Below, piece after piece: positions 12,201-24,475 of a stretch of 64,000 nt of DNA (position 1 is the first letter of the stretch; the number at the start of each line of letters is the position of its first letter). The stretch comes from Chamaecrista fasciculata. Its lineage: Eukaryota; Streptophyta; Magnoliopsida; Fabales; Fabaceae. Location: assembly GCA_003254925.1 (NCBI GenBank), contig QANZ01043763.1, positions 8,511 through 72,510 on the forward strand, in the 5' to 3' direction. The notes under the pieces were generated by a model. It worked only from the letters and a program-made list of their open reading frames with translations, had not been told where the DNA came from and did not search any database. The position numbers and the translations under genes are program-made.

Positions 12201-14527
12201 CTTGGTCCATGGGCCCTTGTTCTTTTATCTCAGGTCCACCAGCTTCAGACCCAACTAACTACTTTGGGCCCTTATTCCTTCTTTCCTTATCTCCTATATG
12301 GATTATTGGAGGTCCATCAGTTTACTAGAGAAGGGAGATGCAAAATAAGGACTGAAAATTAGAATTGTCACACTGAGGCCATGAGGGTGTGAGGCAGCAT
12401 GATGACTGTGTAAATGTGTATAGATATAAGGAAGAATACTAAGGATTTGATCGGAGAGACTTGACCTCTTGAAAGCCAGAGTACTAGTTCTTTTGGTGTC
12501 TTTGTGTGTGCTTCTACTGATTATCCCTCTGAATCAGACCTATCTACTGGGGGTGGGATACTGAGATTACTGATATATTTTGATGATAAATAATACAATA
12601 TAGCGTAGGGTTCTATCAATATGTAACAATTGTTCTTTTTATGTTACTTTTGATGAATAACCTGTTGCATTCGAAGTTTAGGGGGTTATAAGTAATTTTC
12701 CACAATAATGCTCTTCTGATATTTAACTAGTTCAGAACTTTTTTGTGTAAAGAAGTTAGGTTCGAAGGCATATTTTGGGTTGTTCTGTTATATACATTCT
12801 CTAGTAGGTATTGTCATTTCGGGGACCTCTGATAAAATACTCTAGGTATCATTTATTTGTCTTCAGATTTATTCAGGTTTGTTTTCCTTTCTGAAATAAT
12901 TCGTCCAAACTGAGGATTCAGTTTATAATGATTTAAATATTAAAGTCAGAAGGATGGAAGGAAGGAAGACTAAGAATGAAATGGATGAAGGGGACATGGA
13001 AAATGATTTTCATGATTGTCAGAGGTGGATTGGAGGATACATCATACAGGAATTATCTGATTCAAATAAAATTCAGATGTGGTGAATTAGTTTGATTTCA
13101 TTATTATAATTAGATGATAGTTCCTGAACATGTTGAACAAGAGCTATAGTTTTCTAAAATGTTTATATATTTATGTAAACCAAGCTATTTGATTTGTTTT
13201 ATATTTAGGAGGGGATAAAGCCATATTCTCCATTTTTTGTGTTGCAGTTGTATTGTTTGTCTGTAGTCTGACATGCCTGGAAATTTCATGTTTAGTTTAG
13301 CCCTTCCATCATTCTTGTCAAGCTGATGAAAAACATGACACATCTATATTTACTACTGGTTATTCCTGGCTTAATGACGCCAGCTTGAATTTGATCTAAC
13401 AAATTAATCACTATGTCGTCATTTTAATTGACGTGTGACTTTATTGGTTTAATGTTATTTCTTCTATGTAACTAGGAGACCAATACCATACCAAGAATTA
13501 GAGAGGCTCGGTATTCCACCCCCACCTGAAGGAAAATACATTTCACGCTTTCAGGTGATTTTATTTCAAAGAAAATTTTGTTTAAGATATTAAATCACAT
13601 TGAATCGATAAGTTAGTTGCCTGGGATTTTAATTTTTAAATGTTTATGACATAACTTTTATTTTCTCTTTTACTGTTACTTCTATAAAATTAATTTTATT
13701 TTATTGGTCAATTAGTTACTTTGGTCTTCAAACTTTGTGGTTAGTTTCAGTTTGGTCCTCAAACTCTGAAGTTAGTTTCATTTTGGTCTTGAAACTTCCA
13801 CATTATTTCCATTTTTGTCCCCAAAATGTGATTTCGTCTGGTTTCTATTGTTATTTCTAATCTGGACAGGTGAGGTGAACTATTTCTTTCTCATATGTGT
13901 CGTGATAAACGAGTTAGCAAAAAAAAGAAAAAAAATTCACTATTTGAAATAAAAATAATCACAAATTTATCTTCAATTTGTGTTTAAAAATGATTTTTCT
14001 TTCTCTTTATCAACTCACTTTCTATGACACATATGAGAGAGAAATGATTAATATTAATTGTCCACGTTAGAAATAATGATAGAAACCAGACGAAATCACA
14101 TTTTGGGAACCAAAATGGAAAAATGTGAAAGTTTGAGGACCATAAAAGAATAAAAAATAATTTTAAGACCAAAATGAAACTAACCCTGATAGTTTGAGGA
14201 CCAAAATGAGGTTTTGGCCATATTTTATTGAATCTTCAAAATCTAATTTGGGTAATTGGTTTCTTTGGTATATCTTGTAAATTTCAGGTACCATCACCCC
14301 CTAGAAGACAAAGGAATGATCTTGAAGGGGAAAATAGAAGAAGAGGGGGTTCTATGGACAGGAGGGAAGGGAGCCATAAGAGAAGTTCAATTCATCGAGA
14401 GGACTACTCAGATAGAAGGAGCCCTTTGGAAAGAAAAGAGAGGGAACGATCTCATAAAAGGAAAGACAGAGATGAGCCTCACAGGCGCCAAAAACATGGC
14501 CATCATCACTCCCATCGTGAGAACTAA
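6290..14527 (+). CDS. SNRNP35: U11/U12 snRNP 35 kDa protein (minor spliceosome)
   Basis: Coding exons 6290-6431, 6518-6615, 9042-9093, 9534-9604, 10912-11002, 11088-11163, 13476-13554 and 14288-14527 join through GT-AG introns into one 282-codon frame. The family binds with the U11/U12 di-snRNP and helps recognise U12-type introns in the nucleus. It is the counterpart of U1-70K. Seen in the product: an N-terminal lead ending in [13 protein letters not shown], one RRM (about 62-140) with RNP2 LFVGRL and RNP1 RGYAFVEY, the U1-70K-like helix with [23 protein letters not shown] split across entries here, then [20 protein letters not shown] and an Arg/Ser/Asp/His-rich tail ending HHHSHREN. The tail is typical of splicing factors. 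None of its own introns shows a U12-type donor. Large introns hold a copia remnant and a foldback element. Plant homologues are similar or somewhat longer in length. Confidence 0.93.
6616..9041 (+). other. SNRNP35 intron after coding exon 2, with a copia remnant
   Basis: A 2.4 kb intron, donor AAG|GTCATG and acceptor TACTTTCAG. At about 7935-8050 the + strand reads [20 protein letters not shown] followed by a stop and GACAGGGAG, the pattern of a copia RNase H C-terminus and polypurine tract. The next ~350 bases, with a TATA-like TGCTATAAATAGG (about 8275), look like a decayed 3' LTR. At 7150-7338 a short open frame has no recognisable family. The rest shows nothing supportable. Confidence 0.6.
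11164..13475 (+). other. SNRNP35 intron, no recognised content
   Basis: A 2.3 kb intron, donor CCT|GTACAT and acceptor GTAACTAG. It contains a GC-richer stretch at about 12020-12340 with a 74-codon open frame, but no protein family, terminal repeats or hairpin structure were recognised. It may be a decayed insertion. Confidence 0.4.
13706..14219. mobile_element. Foldback MITE, family C, copy 1 (SNRNP35 intron)
   Basis: Inverted arms of about 220 bases start GGTCAATTAGTTACTTTGG and end CAAAATGAGGTTTTGGCC, with TTTGGTCCTCAAAC blocks in each arm. Ten-base flanks TTATTTTATT (13696-13705) and ATATTTTATT (14220-14229) match 9 of 10, consistent with Mutator-type insertion. It lies in the last intron of SNRNP35. 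A relative is at 42556-43195. Confidence 0.75.
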
Positions 14528-14715
14528 ATTTATATTCAGCTACTGACCAAATCAAAAGGATTAAAAATAATTAAATTAATCTATACAGCTTATTGGAGGT
14601 GAGATATGGTAGAGATTATATTACTTCTGTGAATTATGGGTACTCCCTAGTTGTAAGTAGTGATTGTAGAGAATACTGTGTGTATGTGTCAGAACCCTCT
14701 TCTATATTAACATTA

Positions 14716-15238
14716 AGGGTAAATTACACAGTTGTACAGCGGTACCTTGAGGTATGGATCGGTTTCACTTTGGTACCCTGTTCTTTCAAAAATGACATTT
14801 TGGTACCCAGTTCTATTCGTCGTTAGCACTTTGATACTCAAAACTTTTTTTCGTTACCTGTTGACAGAAAAAAGTATGTGCAGGTCATATGCATGGTAAA
14901 AAACACACGAAATCCACCATCCTAAATTCAGATTTTACGATTCAGCCTTCAAAACACATGATTCAGTATGTACTTGAAGGTAGATGATTTCATATTTTTG
15001 AGGTTGAATTATGAAATATGAGTTTAGGAGAGTGAATTTCATGTTTTTTACCATGTACGTGACATGTACGTGCCTTTTTTTTTTTCTTTGTTTATGTAAA
15101 AAAGTAATGGAAAAAGATGCTTAGGTACAAAAGTGCTAACAACAAATAAAACAGAGTACTAAAATGTCACTTTTAAAAAAAAACAAAGTACCAAAGTGGA
15201 AACGGTCCATACTTTAGAGTACCGAAGTGTAATTTACC
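14716..15238. mobile_element. Foldback MITE, family A, copy 2
   Basis: The left end GGGTAAATTACACAG pairs with the right end GTGTAATTTACC, and CTTTGGTACCC blocks are repeated in each arm. Flanks TTAACATTA (14707-14715) and TTAACATCA (15239-15247) match 8 of 9. It lies about 190 bases downstream of the SNRNP35 stop codon, possibly within its 3' UTR or polyadenylation region. Confidence 0.8.
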
Positions 15239-15247
15239 TTAACATCA

Positions 15248-16465
15248 ATATAGAGGATGATATTGCTGTAGAGAAATCAGAAATCAGAATACGTGAATAG
15301 AAAATAAACAGAGATATCTGGCTTTTGGGAGGTTAGATTTTCTCCCTAGACCATTTCCCAATGTTTTTGTTTGTCCTTCTCATATCTAAGACTTCTCTAT
15401 ATATATACACATAAAACAGAAAGTCCTCACACCCCTCGTACCCATGTGTAGTGGCTAGCTTATTACTTCATTTACATTGGGCCCTAGTCCAATAATATGC
15501 ATATATAAATAGCATATTATTAACATGCTACGTCCATGAGTGAGAGGGTGGATGGTTTCCATTATCAAAATTTGAATTTTTTTAATAATGATCTTTTTAA
15601 TTTGTTTTGCAATCATGGATTGAGATATTAAATAGGGAGTCTTTTGTTTGGAATTATTGGTTTACCAAAGAATTTGAGTAGGTAGGGGATGATGAAAGAA
15701 TCCAGAGTGATGCATGAGTCGTGTTCTGCCTTAACAATGGGGGCAAATATTTTGAGCAAAAGTGTAACCATATAAATGAATAAAAAATAAGGAATAAAAT
15801 GTATAAGATTTGTTTTAAAAGTGAATGATACATTGATACTTCAAGAAATAACAGGCTACCACTATATTTTCATTATGATAGTTTCATTATATGTAGTTAT
15901 ATATGGTAAAAATTACAAACCTTCTTTAATATAATTTTTATAAAAAAGAAAATTCAAACTCTTCTCAATATTTATTTTTTCATGAAAAATTTTCAAGTTC
16001 TCTCACTCAAACAACTACTCGAACCTTATTATACCCTTTGAATATGGGCAAGTAGATTGTATCTCACACTATGATGAAACTCATAGCTTGCATCTATTAT
16101 ACAGGTATTACCCTTCTCTTTAATATTTGCCCAATGTGAAAATTTGAAGGAATTTATCAAAGAAAACATGATTATACTAAGTGATAAGGCAATCCTAGAG
16201 CATCATTCTTATATTTCTTTTATTGGTGGTGGTAATTGTCTTAACTACTTTAACTATCCCTTAAATCTATTTAAGGACCTTTCCCTCATAGCTAAGGTAC
16301 TCTACTCATTTTCACTCATATTTACTCTATATGTTTTTGAAATCTCTTATTGACTTCAACATCAAAGTGATTTTACGTATCTCTAATCTCATCCAGTCTT
16401 CAAGTATTCAGATTAATTGTTTGAAGTGAGAGCCCGTTCAAAGGCAAGTTTATCACAAAATCAAT
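15248..16465. other. Intergenic, nothing recognised
   Basis: AT-rich sequence without supportable ORFs, splice structure or terminal repeats. A short AT microsatellite lies near 15400. Confidence 0.5.
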
Positions 16466-16858
16466 GGCAAAAGTACTATTGGTACCTCCAAAGTATGCGG
16501 TCATTTTTAGTTATACCCTAAAAGTTTTCTTGGGTCAATTGTACTGCGAAAGTATGAGGCCAATTTCAATTATACTCTCAAAGTTTTTTTAGTCAATTAT
16601 ACCTCTAATGTTTAACATTTGAGTCAATTGTACCCTCAAATACTCCCTAATTTGGGGTACAATTGACACAAAAAAAATTGGGGGTACAGTTGATACAAAA
16701 AAGAAAAAATTAGGAGTATAACTGACTTAATAAAACTTTAAGGATATAACTGAAACTGATCTCATGATTTGAGGGTACAATTGACAAAAAAAAAAAACTT
16801 TGGGCGCACAATTGAAAATGACAACATACTCTAGGAATACTAAGAGTATTTTTTCTCT
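16466..16858. mobile_element. Foldback element, family D, copy 1
   Basis: Inverted arms carry the blocks GGTACCTCCAAAGTATG and TCAATTGTACCC. The ends GGCAAAAGTACT and AGAGTATTTTTTCTC pair. Flank similarity is weak. Relatives lie at about 17449-17770 (left arm only), 51644-52003 and 61290-61560. Confidence 0.6.
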
Positions 16859-16859
16859 A

Positions 16860-17870
16860 AATTAATTAGAAAAAGTTGAGGAGATAGTCGTAGGTACTTT
16901 TTTTTTTTTGTTTCAATTGAGAAATAATTGCTAAGAAAATCCTTGGCCTATGATTTATGATATACTTCAAAATATAATTACCTAAACGAGATATATAACC
17001 AGTCTTACTCAAATACTTGAAAGGGATTAACCTGAACAATTGGTATTTGAACTATTTAACCAGTCTTGCTCAAATTCTCTCTCGTGTTGGTTATGAGGCC
17101 CCATTTTATCATTTGTGAATGGCCAAATTCTGGGAGTTATCGTGGCTCGGGCAATTTCATCGTTGTACCGACAATGATGGATTATCAAAAATTAAAAAGC
17201 AGTTTTGTCGTTAATGAGGAGGCAAAATGCATGGGGCATATAGAGACAATCTTTCCATAAATTCTACACATGTTTGGTTTGTGCGACCCAACCTTAAATC
17301 CCTTTCAACCTTATTAGTTTTCATGACTATTTACCATACAACGATACAAAGATATCCACATTAATATTGTATTTCTTCCTAGAATTTTGGAATACTATGT
17401 GAAAAGGAAACAAGAAAAGTTAAGTAGTACTTTACTTGACGCTCTCTCCAATGCAAAAGTATAATTAGTGCCTCCAACTATAGAGTTATTTTTAGTTATA
17501 ATCTTGAATTTTTTTTATTAATTATACCCTTAATCTTTTACATTTAATTCAATTGTATCTTAAGTTTAACGCCGTCTAAATCGAAAACAGAAAAAAGGTG
17601 ATGTGACATGTGACTTTTTTTTCCTTCTTTGTTTTGGTGTTGATTGCATCCCAAAATTTTCACATTTGTATCTTCAAGTTTTCACATTTTATGACAATTA
17701 TATCATCAAACTTTTACATTTTGTGTCAACTGTATCTTGAAATTCAAATTTTGAGTCAATTGTATCCTCACTGAAGCTATAAATCCAAATATTAATTAGT
17801 AATAAAAACTTAACTTTGAATTAGTATATATTCTAACAATAATAAGTTCAACGATAATGACAAGTTAAAA
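16860..17870. other. Intergenic with a partial family D element
   Basis: From about 17449 to 17770 the blocks GTGCCTCCAACTATAG and TCAATTGTATCC mark a degraded, one-armed relative of the foldback at 16466. The ORF at 17066-17260 has no recognised family. Nothing else is supportable. Confidence 0.4.
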
Positions 17871-17887
17871 TCTATTGTTTGTTTGTT

Positions 17888-19085
17888 CCATAATGATGAA
17901 TGAACATGAAGTTCTTGAGTCCATCTTCTATCTCACTCAACTTCATATGCCCCTCTACTCACCTATTAAACTAAATCTGCCCTTATCCTCTCCCAATGAA
18001 GCAAATGTGCATCACTCCTCCCCAATGATGAATAAACATCCTATTGAAGCTCATAAGATTATTACCACCAACAAGGTAAATTATTCATTAGTTGACTAAA
18101 AAAATTTTCATTACTTTGTTTATGTGTTTTTATGAAATTGATGAATTATATATATGTATATAGGGGAGGGCAAGAGAAGAAAACGTAGAAAGAGGAGAGG
18201 AAAGGAAATAGAAGATGTATCTAAAAAGATCTCACCTACCAGAAGTAAATGTGCCTCTCTCCTCTCCTATGATGAATGAACATCCTATTGAAGATAACCA
18301 AATTATTCCCGAACAAAGTAAATTTTGTAAACGTCAAATCCTTACAACTCTTAAAAACCTATTCACAAATTTAAAATTGGCATATATATGACATATGTCG
18401 CTATTTGAGTTATAATTGATATTATGTGATTGGGCTATGTTGTGATATTTGACTATCAAAGGAAAGCATATGAGTTATATTTGATTCGTTTATATGACGT
18501 GAAATATGAAGTTTATTATGCATGCATTATTGTTTTGAAACTAGTGGAAATACCTTGTCTTCCACGAGTAGAATAGGTTGTATTACTCATTGAGTCTCTT
18601 GACTCACCCCGTCGTTGTTTACCACTTTCAGTTTCAGGTTTGCAGGAGTCATCTTCTAGTGCTATCTAGATTGGGCAGCCTCTTAGAGTCCCACATTTTG
18701 TTCATGTGGGTATACTGATTTATTTCATCTGACATTGATTCATTTGTATTTGGTACTTGACTCTAGTGTAGCTTCGCTAGATTTAAAGTTAGGGAAGTGT
18801 TGATGTTTTATTTTAAGTTGAAATGTCATGAGAGTAGCGCTCTCTTTTGTATAAGTTCGATTACTGATGAAAGTGGAGCTCATACTAGAATATTGTTGCT
18901 AAGTTGGTTATTATTATATGCACTATGGACCCCTATGTTTATCGGGGAATCTTTTTCAAAATCTTATCAAAGGTTATGGAATATGTCAATGTCAGGCTTA
19001 CGGACTATGAGATTCTTCCTTATGTTTCGTGTCAGTCATGGATTCCGTTACAGGGTCGTGACAAAGTTGGTATTATTATTAAGGA
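17888..19085 (+). repeat. Tandem segmental duplication, unit 1
   Basis: Matches 19606-20795 at an offset of about 1717 bases with scattered substitutions and small indels. It includes part of the repetitive ORF (one 47-residue repeat at 17890-18040), an intron-like gap, an Arg/Lys-rich segment and downstream sequence up to the GTCATGA/GTCGTGA AAAGTTGGT block (about 19060). A later point in this unit (about 19085-19300) leads into the promoter-like region of the repeat ORF. Confidence 0.75.
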
Positions 19086-19104
19086 ATCTTGGGGAATGTG
19101 CCCC

Positions 19105-19125
19105 TCTCCTATAAATACTAAGGAA
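19105..19125 (+). promoter_or_regulatory. Candidate TATA box for the repeat ORF
   Basis: CCTATAAATAC at about 19109-19119 lies ~185 bases upstream of the ATG at 19301 (context CACCATGG). The leader between holds repeated CAACATAAGACAAC and GAGAGTGAGAG motifs. Confidence 0.4.
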
Positions 19126-19300
19126 GTTTACACATTCATTTCAACATAAGACAACTAAGTAACACGAGAGAGTGAGAGTGAGTTAGAGGATTTCATCAAC
19201 ATCAACACAAGACAACATAAGAGACACAAGAGAGTGAGTGAGTGAGGACTTCATTATCATAAGAAGGGAGAGAAAGTTAGAGTGAGAGGAAATCATCACC

Positions 19301-20031
19301 ATGGTGAATGAACATGAAGCTCCTATGTCCATCTTCAATCCCACTAAGCCTCATGTGACCATCTTCTCACCTATTAAACTAAATCCCACTAAACCTCAGG
19401 TGACCATCTTCTCACCTATTAAACTAAATCTGCTCCTATCCTTTCCCAATGAAGCAAATGTGCCCCTCTCCTCCCTAATGATGAATGAACATGAAGCTCT
19501 TGAGTCCATATTCTATCCCACTCAACTTCATATACCCCTATTCTCACCTATTAAACTGAATCTGCACCTATCCTCTCCAAACGAAGAAAATGTGCCCCTC
19601 TCCTCTCCAATGATGAATGAACATGAAGCTCTTGAGTCCATCTTCTATCCCACTCAACTTTATATGCCCCTCTTCTCACCTATTAAACTAAATCTGCCCC
19701 TATCCTATCCCAATGAAGCAAATGTGTCTCACTCCTCCCCCATGATGAATAAACATTCTATTGAAGCTCATAAAGATTATTCCCCAACAAGGTAAATTAT
19801 TCATTAGTTAACTAAATAAATTTCCATTACTTTGTTTATGTGTTTTTATGAAATTGATGAATTACATATACATATAGGAAAGGGGAAGAGAAGAAGACGT
19901 AGAAAGAGCAGAGGAAATGACATAGAGGATGTATCTAATAAGATCTCACCTACCATTGAAGCAAATGTGCCTCTCTCCTCCCTCATGATGAATGAACATC
20001 CTATTGAAGCTAACCAAATTATTCCCGAACA
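19301..20031 (+). CDS. Unrecognised protein with 47-residue tandem repeats
   Basis: ATG at 19301 in good context. The first open stretch (to 19795) has two short SPIKLN-containing units, then near-identical ~47-residue repeats containing NEHEALESIFYPTQLH, PLFSPIKLNL and SSPNEANVPLSSPMM. The unit is about 141 bases in DNA. After AACAAG|GTAAAT an intron ending CATATAG (19877) could join an exon rich in Lys/Arg (KGKRRRRRKSRG, a possible nuclear signal) followed by IEANVPLSSLMMNEHPIEANQIIPEQ and a second GTAAAT donor at about 20032. An extra A near 19769 relative to unit 1 breaks this join in the present copy. Unit 1 (17888-18070) also diverges. No family was recognised, and it may be a decaying lineage-specific gene or repeat-borne ORF. 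Confidence 0.4.
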
Positions 20032-20789
20032 AGGTAAATTCTGTAAACTTCAAATCTTTGCAATTCTTAACAACCTTTTCTCAAATTTAAAATAGCCATA
20101 TATATGATATATGTGGCTATTTGAGTTATGATTGGTATTATGTGATTGGGCTATGTTGTGATATTTGACTTTAAAAGGAAAGCTTACGAGTTATGTTTGA
20201 TTCGTTTATATGTACGTGAAATATGAACTTTTATTATGCATGCATTACTATTTTGAAACTAGTGGAGATATCTTGCCCTCCACGACTAGAATAGGTTGGA
20301 TTACTCACCGAGTCTCTTGACTCACTCCATTGTTGATTACCACTTTCAGTTCCAAGTTTGCAGGAGTCATCTTCTAGTGCTATCTAGATTGGGCAGCCTC
20401 TTGGAGTCCCACATTTTGTTCGTGGGGGTATACTGATTTATTTCATCTGACAAATATTCATTCGTATTTGGTACTTGACTCAAGTGTAGCTCTGTTAGAT
20501 TTATAGTTAGGGAATTGTTGATATTTTATTTTAAGTTGAATTGTCATGAGAACAAAGCTCTCTTCTATAAAAGTTCGATTATTGATGAAATTTGAGTTCA
20601 TACTAGAATATGGTTGCTAAGTTGGTTATTATTATATGCATTATGAACCCCTCTATTTATAGGGGAATCTTTGTCGAAAATCTTATAAAAGGTTATGGGA
20701 TATGTCAGTATCAGGCTTACGGACCATGAGGTTCTTCCTTGTTGTTCGTGCCGGTTATAGATTTCGTTATAGGGTCATGAAAAAGTTGG

Positions 20790-20795
<6 letters not shown>
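19606..20795 (+). repeat. Tandem segmental duplication, unit 2
   Basis: Second copy of the 1.7 kb segment (see 17888-19085). It runs from the last 47-residue repeat through ACTAGTGGAGATATC, TTTGCAGGAGTCATCTTC and GGCAGCCTC blocks to the start of the TTA microsatellite. In unit 1 the matching end has only a TATTATTATTA stub, so the microsatellite expanded only in this unit. Confidence 0.75.
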
Positions 20796-20862
<67 letters not shown>

Positions 20863-20884
20863 GATATTATTATTATTATTATTG
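20795..20884. repeat. (TTA)n microsatellite
   Basis: About 90 bases of TTA repeats with a single interruption (GATATTA) near 20862. Confidence 0.95.
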
Positions 20885-21310
20885 AGGATTAAAGAAGTTG
20901 ATATATGCTCAACTTAATTACAACATAGTGATAAAAGCTTTATGGAGCATAGTATTACAAATTAGAGGTTGATAGAATTCTATTGGAGTTGTCAAATATA
21001 TGAAATAACTGAGATATAATGGACAATCTTACATTTATGAATATTGAAGTGATGTTGGTTTAAGCATGATTTTAAGGTTTTTTTTTTTTGCCAAAATAAT
21101 CTCCTTTTAATAAGAAGAAAAACACAACACCCATACAACTCTGCACATAAGCAGAAAACCCACAAAAGAAACCAGAATACAACAGAAACCAGACTACAGC
21201 AGAAAACAAACAACAACAGAAAACAGCCTACAGCTAATGCAGATTACAACAAAAAACCAGACAGCAGCAAAACAGTCTACACCTAGTGCACATTACAGCA
21301 GAAGAACAGA

Positions 21311-22426
21311 CTAGCCAATACCTACATAATCAAAACTAATATCAGCTAGCAAAATAGACTCAAGAGAGGATAGGGGTCTAATGACCCAATCCTTAGGACA
21401 CATCCTCTTTAGACAAGCTTTGGCAAGCCAATCAGTTGCCTTGTTCACAACTCTACTCCTATAATACAACTCAACATTAGGAATAAAAACAAATAACTTC
21501 CTAACATCATTCAAAATGACTTCACAATCCCACTGACCAGAACCACCTTCATTGATGCTTTGGACTAGCTCCTTGCAATCAGATTCAATCACAACATCAT
21601 TATAGCCCAAAGAGTTCACCAACACAGCAGCACTTCTCAAAGCTAATGCCTCTACCATAAAAGCTGAACTTGCAACAGTACCTCCAAAGCCATCAATAAC
21701 CTGCCCCTTCCAATTCCTTAAAATCACACCAACCCCAGCCATATGATTAGATCTCTGATATGCCCTATCAAAATTGACTTTCACTTGATTCAACTTAGGA
21801 GGAACCCAATGACAACTCTCCACAGCAGAAGACACCACCACCACAGCAGGATTGTTAACTTTATTAGCCTCACAGAATTCCCTAACAATAAAGGAAATTT
21901 TCCTAACTAATCCTGGATCAACAATACTTCCCTCAAAAACAGCATCACACCTCGATTTCCATATCAGCCAACAACCAAAAGCAATGCAGGATTTTGCAAA
22001 AATATTATCACATAACAGATTATCAATCAAATCTTCACACCAGGTATGGAAAGAAGAAATACCCACAGGATTGATCAATAAAGCCAATGGACAGAACTAT
22101 ACTCTCCTTGCCTAATCACATAGCAAAAGAGCATGTTCCATAGTTTCATCTTCATCCCCACAAAGAGGACAGATAGGAGAAGTACCACATCTTCTTCTAC
22201 ATAAGGCTTCCTTAGTAGCAAGAACATTCTTGCAGGCCCTCCACAAAAAGTGCTTCACCCTCGGAGGACATGCACAATGCCAAACCTAATTCCACTTTCT
22301 TAATTCTATAACATCATAGGGGCCAGCTTTACTGTTACAATCATCCTTCAATAAGTTCTTAGCAAAATGATATCCACTTCTAACTGTGTAGACACCCTTC
22401 CTCTCACCAGCCCAAATTTGAGCATC
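21311..22426 (-). pseudogene. LINE ORF2 3' part: zf-RVT and RNase H
   Basis: Minus strand. First a zf-RVT stretch (VKHFLWRACKNVL, CRRRCGTSPICPLCG, about 22115-22260) with stops, then an open RNase H frame (258 codons, 22087-21311). RNase H catalytic acidic positions appear in VNFDRAY, EALALRSA, ESDCKELV and KATDWLAK. The RNA strand of the RNA-DNA hybrid would be its substrate during reverse transcription. It ends near the 3' UTR and T run at 21078-21089. Upstream it was once continuous with 24476-25106 before a solo LTR inserted. Confidence 0.85.
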
Positions 22427-22431
22427 ATCAA

Positions 22432-24475
22432 TGTTGGAGATTGTGCCCTAGGGCCAATCATTTTATTTGATAAATATGTTGTGAACATATTATTAATTTA
22501 TGGAAGATAAATTAATGTGTTGTCATATCATTCGCATGTTTACTATGATAACGTCCATGATTAATTATGAGATAATTAATCTAAAATTGTCCCTGGTCGA
22601 TTATTTTTGTGGGAGCAAAAATGAACTAAGACCAGCATGACCTCGGTGCATGAGATGCACGCACTAGATGCTGGGACGAGAGTCATGGTGCAATTACGTA
22701 AGGTGGTTACGAATTGCTGGACTGACCCGGAGAGTCCTGCATGGGTTTAGTCATCAGCTAGTCTCTCCTAGTACGCCTGTAGCGATGCCTTTGACCTGAG
22801 GTCAATGACTATTCCAGCGTTGCAGTTGTCAGTCTTTGGCTTAGTCTAACGCTGCCCGTAACAGGGTAGTTATACGGGCTGAGTACGGGACTGGTTGATT
22901 GCTCTGCAGTGGGATGTGGATTGGCCAAAATGGGATTTTGTCCCTCATTAATTTGAGAGATATCTAACTGGCGCCCTCGATGAGTCTGTCCAGGAAAATG
23001 CGTGGCCACGCGGGAATTGGGACTTACTCAAGGAATCGAGAAAGTTGAGGTTTGGATTATGGATGACATACCTGTGCCTAGTCCATGACCAAGATATCGT
23101 AGGACAAACGGATCACGTACACGGAGGTACTGAGGTTAAGTCGTTCTTCCGGTTACCGAACGATCACTCACGGATTTTGGGTAGTTGTGATGGCTTGCTA
23201 GAGTCCGCTCACAACTTGTAGGTCATGGGGATGCCCTACTGCCATTATTGCGTGGGGCCTGCTGGGTCACACACGGGCAGGATCTGATCACCATTCGAGA
23301 GGGACACGAATTAGGGTTAATTCGTGGGTCACGCGAGTGACACGATTTAAGACACAGAGGAAATGTCTGGGACATTAGGTCTGGTCTTAATTAATCTACA
23401 GATGACATATTTAGATTTGTGGGACAAATTTAAATATTAATAATTGAATATAATTAATGAGATTAATTATAGGCAATTTAAATATTAGGAAAATAATTCT
23501 GGATAATGTTCCTAAGAGTTAGGAAATTATTGAATTATAAAATTCCTAATAAATAGGAGAGGGTGGCGCCTCTTGGGAATTATTTGGGTTAAATAAAAAT
23601 GTTTTATTTAATTCAAATAATATTTGAAATTCAAATGGAGATTTGAAATTCAAAAGATTTGGTGAGTATCTCTCAATATCTTTGGTGAATCAAAAATAAG
23701 GAAGTTTTTGATTAAATAAATTCCAAGGATAATTTAAGGCATATGGCGCATGGAAGGTGGGTCCCATTGGGAGATTTGATCTCTCAATTTGATTCTCCAA
23801 GATTGCATTTTGAATTTAAATATAATATTAAGGTAATATTATAATTATAAATTCAAGGCCTAAAATAATTATATTATCAGAATATCTTTATTTTAGGAAT
23901 TTTAAAATCACCAAAATTCTTCCCTATTTAAGGGGGCAAGTCGACTTGCCCCATAGACACAATTAGTGAAACCCTAGTTTTGATTTTCCTCCTAAGAGTT
24001 AGAGAGAGAAAATTTCCTTTGCACACACTATAGAGAAAATCGACTTTCTCTAAGAGTTAGAGGAAGATTTCGATTTTGCTCTTATAATTAGGGTTTGAGA
24101 GAAGAATAGGCAAGAAGGAGTTCTTGTGGGGGGATTCTTCTAGCGCCACCTCCAAAAGTCTGAATTATCAAGAAAGAGTTCTTGAAATTCAGAGGTCTGC
24201 AGATTGGTCCCAGAAATTCTTTTGAGAAAAGAATTTGGAGGCTAGCACCTCGGTGGTCAAAGAAACTGTTCGTGTGGATTACTGGCAGAGGGAGAACTCT
24301 GGGAGTGGATCCGTGCAACTCGCCCCGTACAACCATCGTTTGGAACTCTGAGGTATAACACTAACCAAAAGTTTTAAATTCTACTAGCGGATCCGTTCGG
24401 GAATCATAGGACCTAGGCGTTTTTATTTAATTTTATTTTTGCTTCCGCTGCCTTAGGCGCCTAGGATTCCCAACA
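22432..24475 (+). mobile_element. Solo LTR (+), 2044 bp, TSD ATCAA
   Basis: Begins TGTTGGAGATTGTGCC and ends GATTCCCAACA, so the ends are TG...CA with matching TGTTGG/CCAACA. The 5-base duplication ATCAA is at 22427-22431 and 24476-24480. No internal region is present, so it is a recombined solo LTR. It shares family sequence with 1-310, 25107-27509 and 63576-64000. Its right end carries a paired stem (24399-24405 with 24465-24471, 24412-24419 with 24458-24465). Confidence 0.95.

Noticed and set aside
17875-18099. A separate small gene
   Set aside because: It is the unit 1 copy of the repeat ORF and is best treated as part of the duplication.
20702-20917. ORF with a run of leucines
   Set aside because: It is the translation of the (TTA)n microsatellite.
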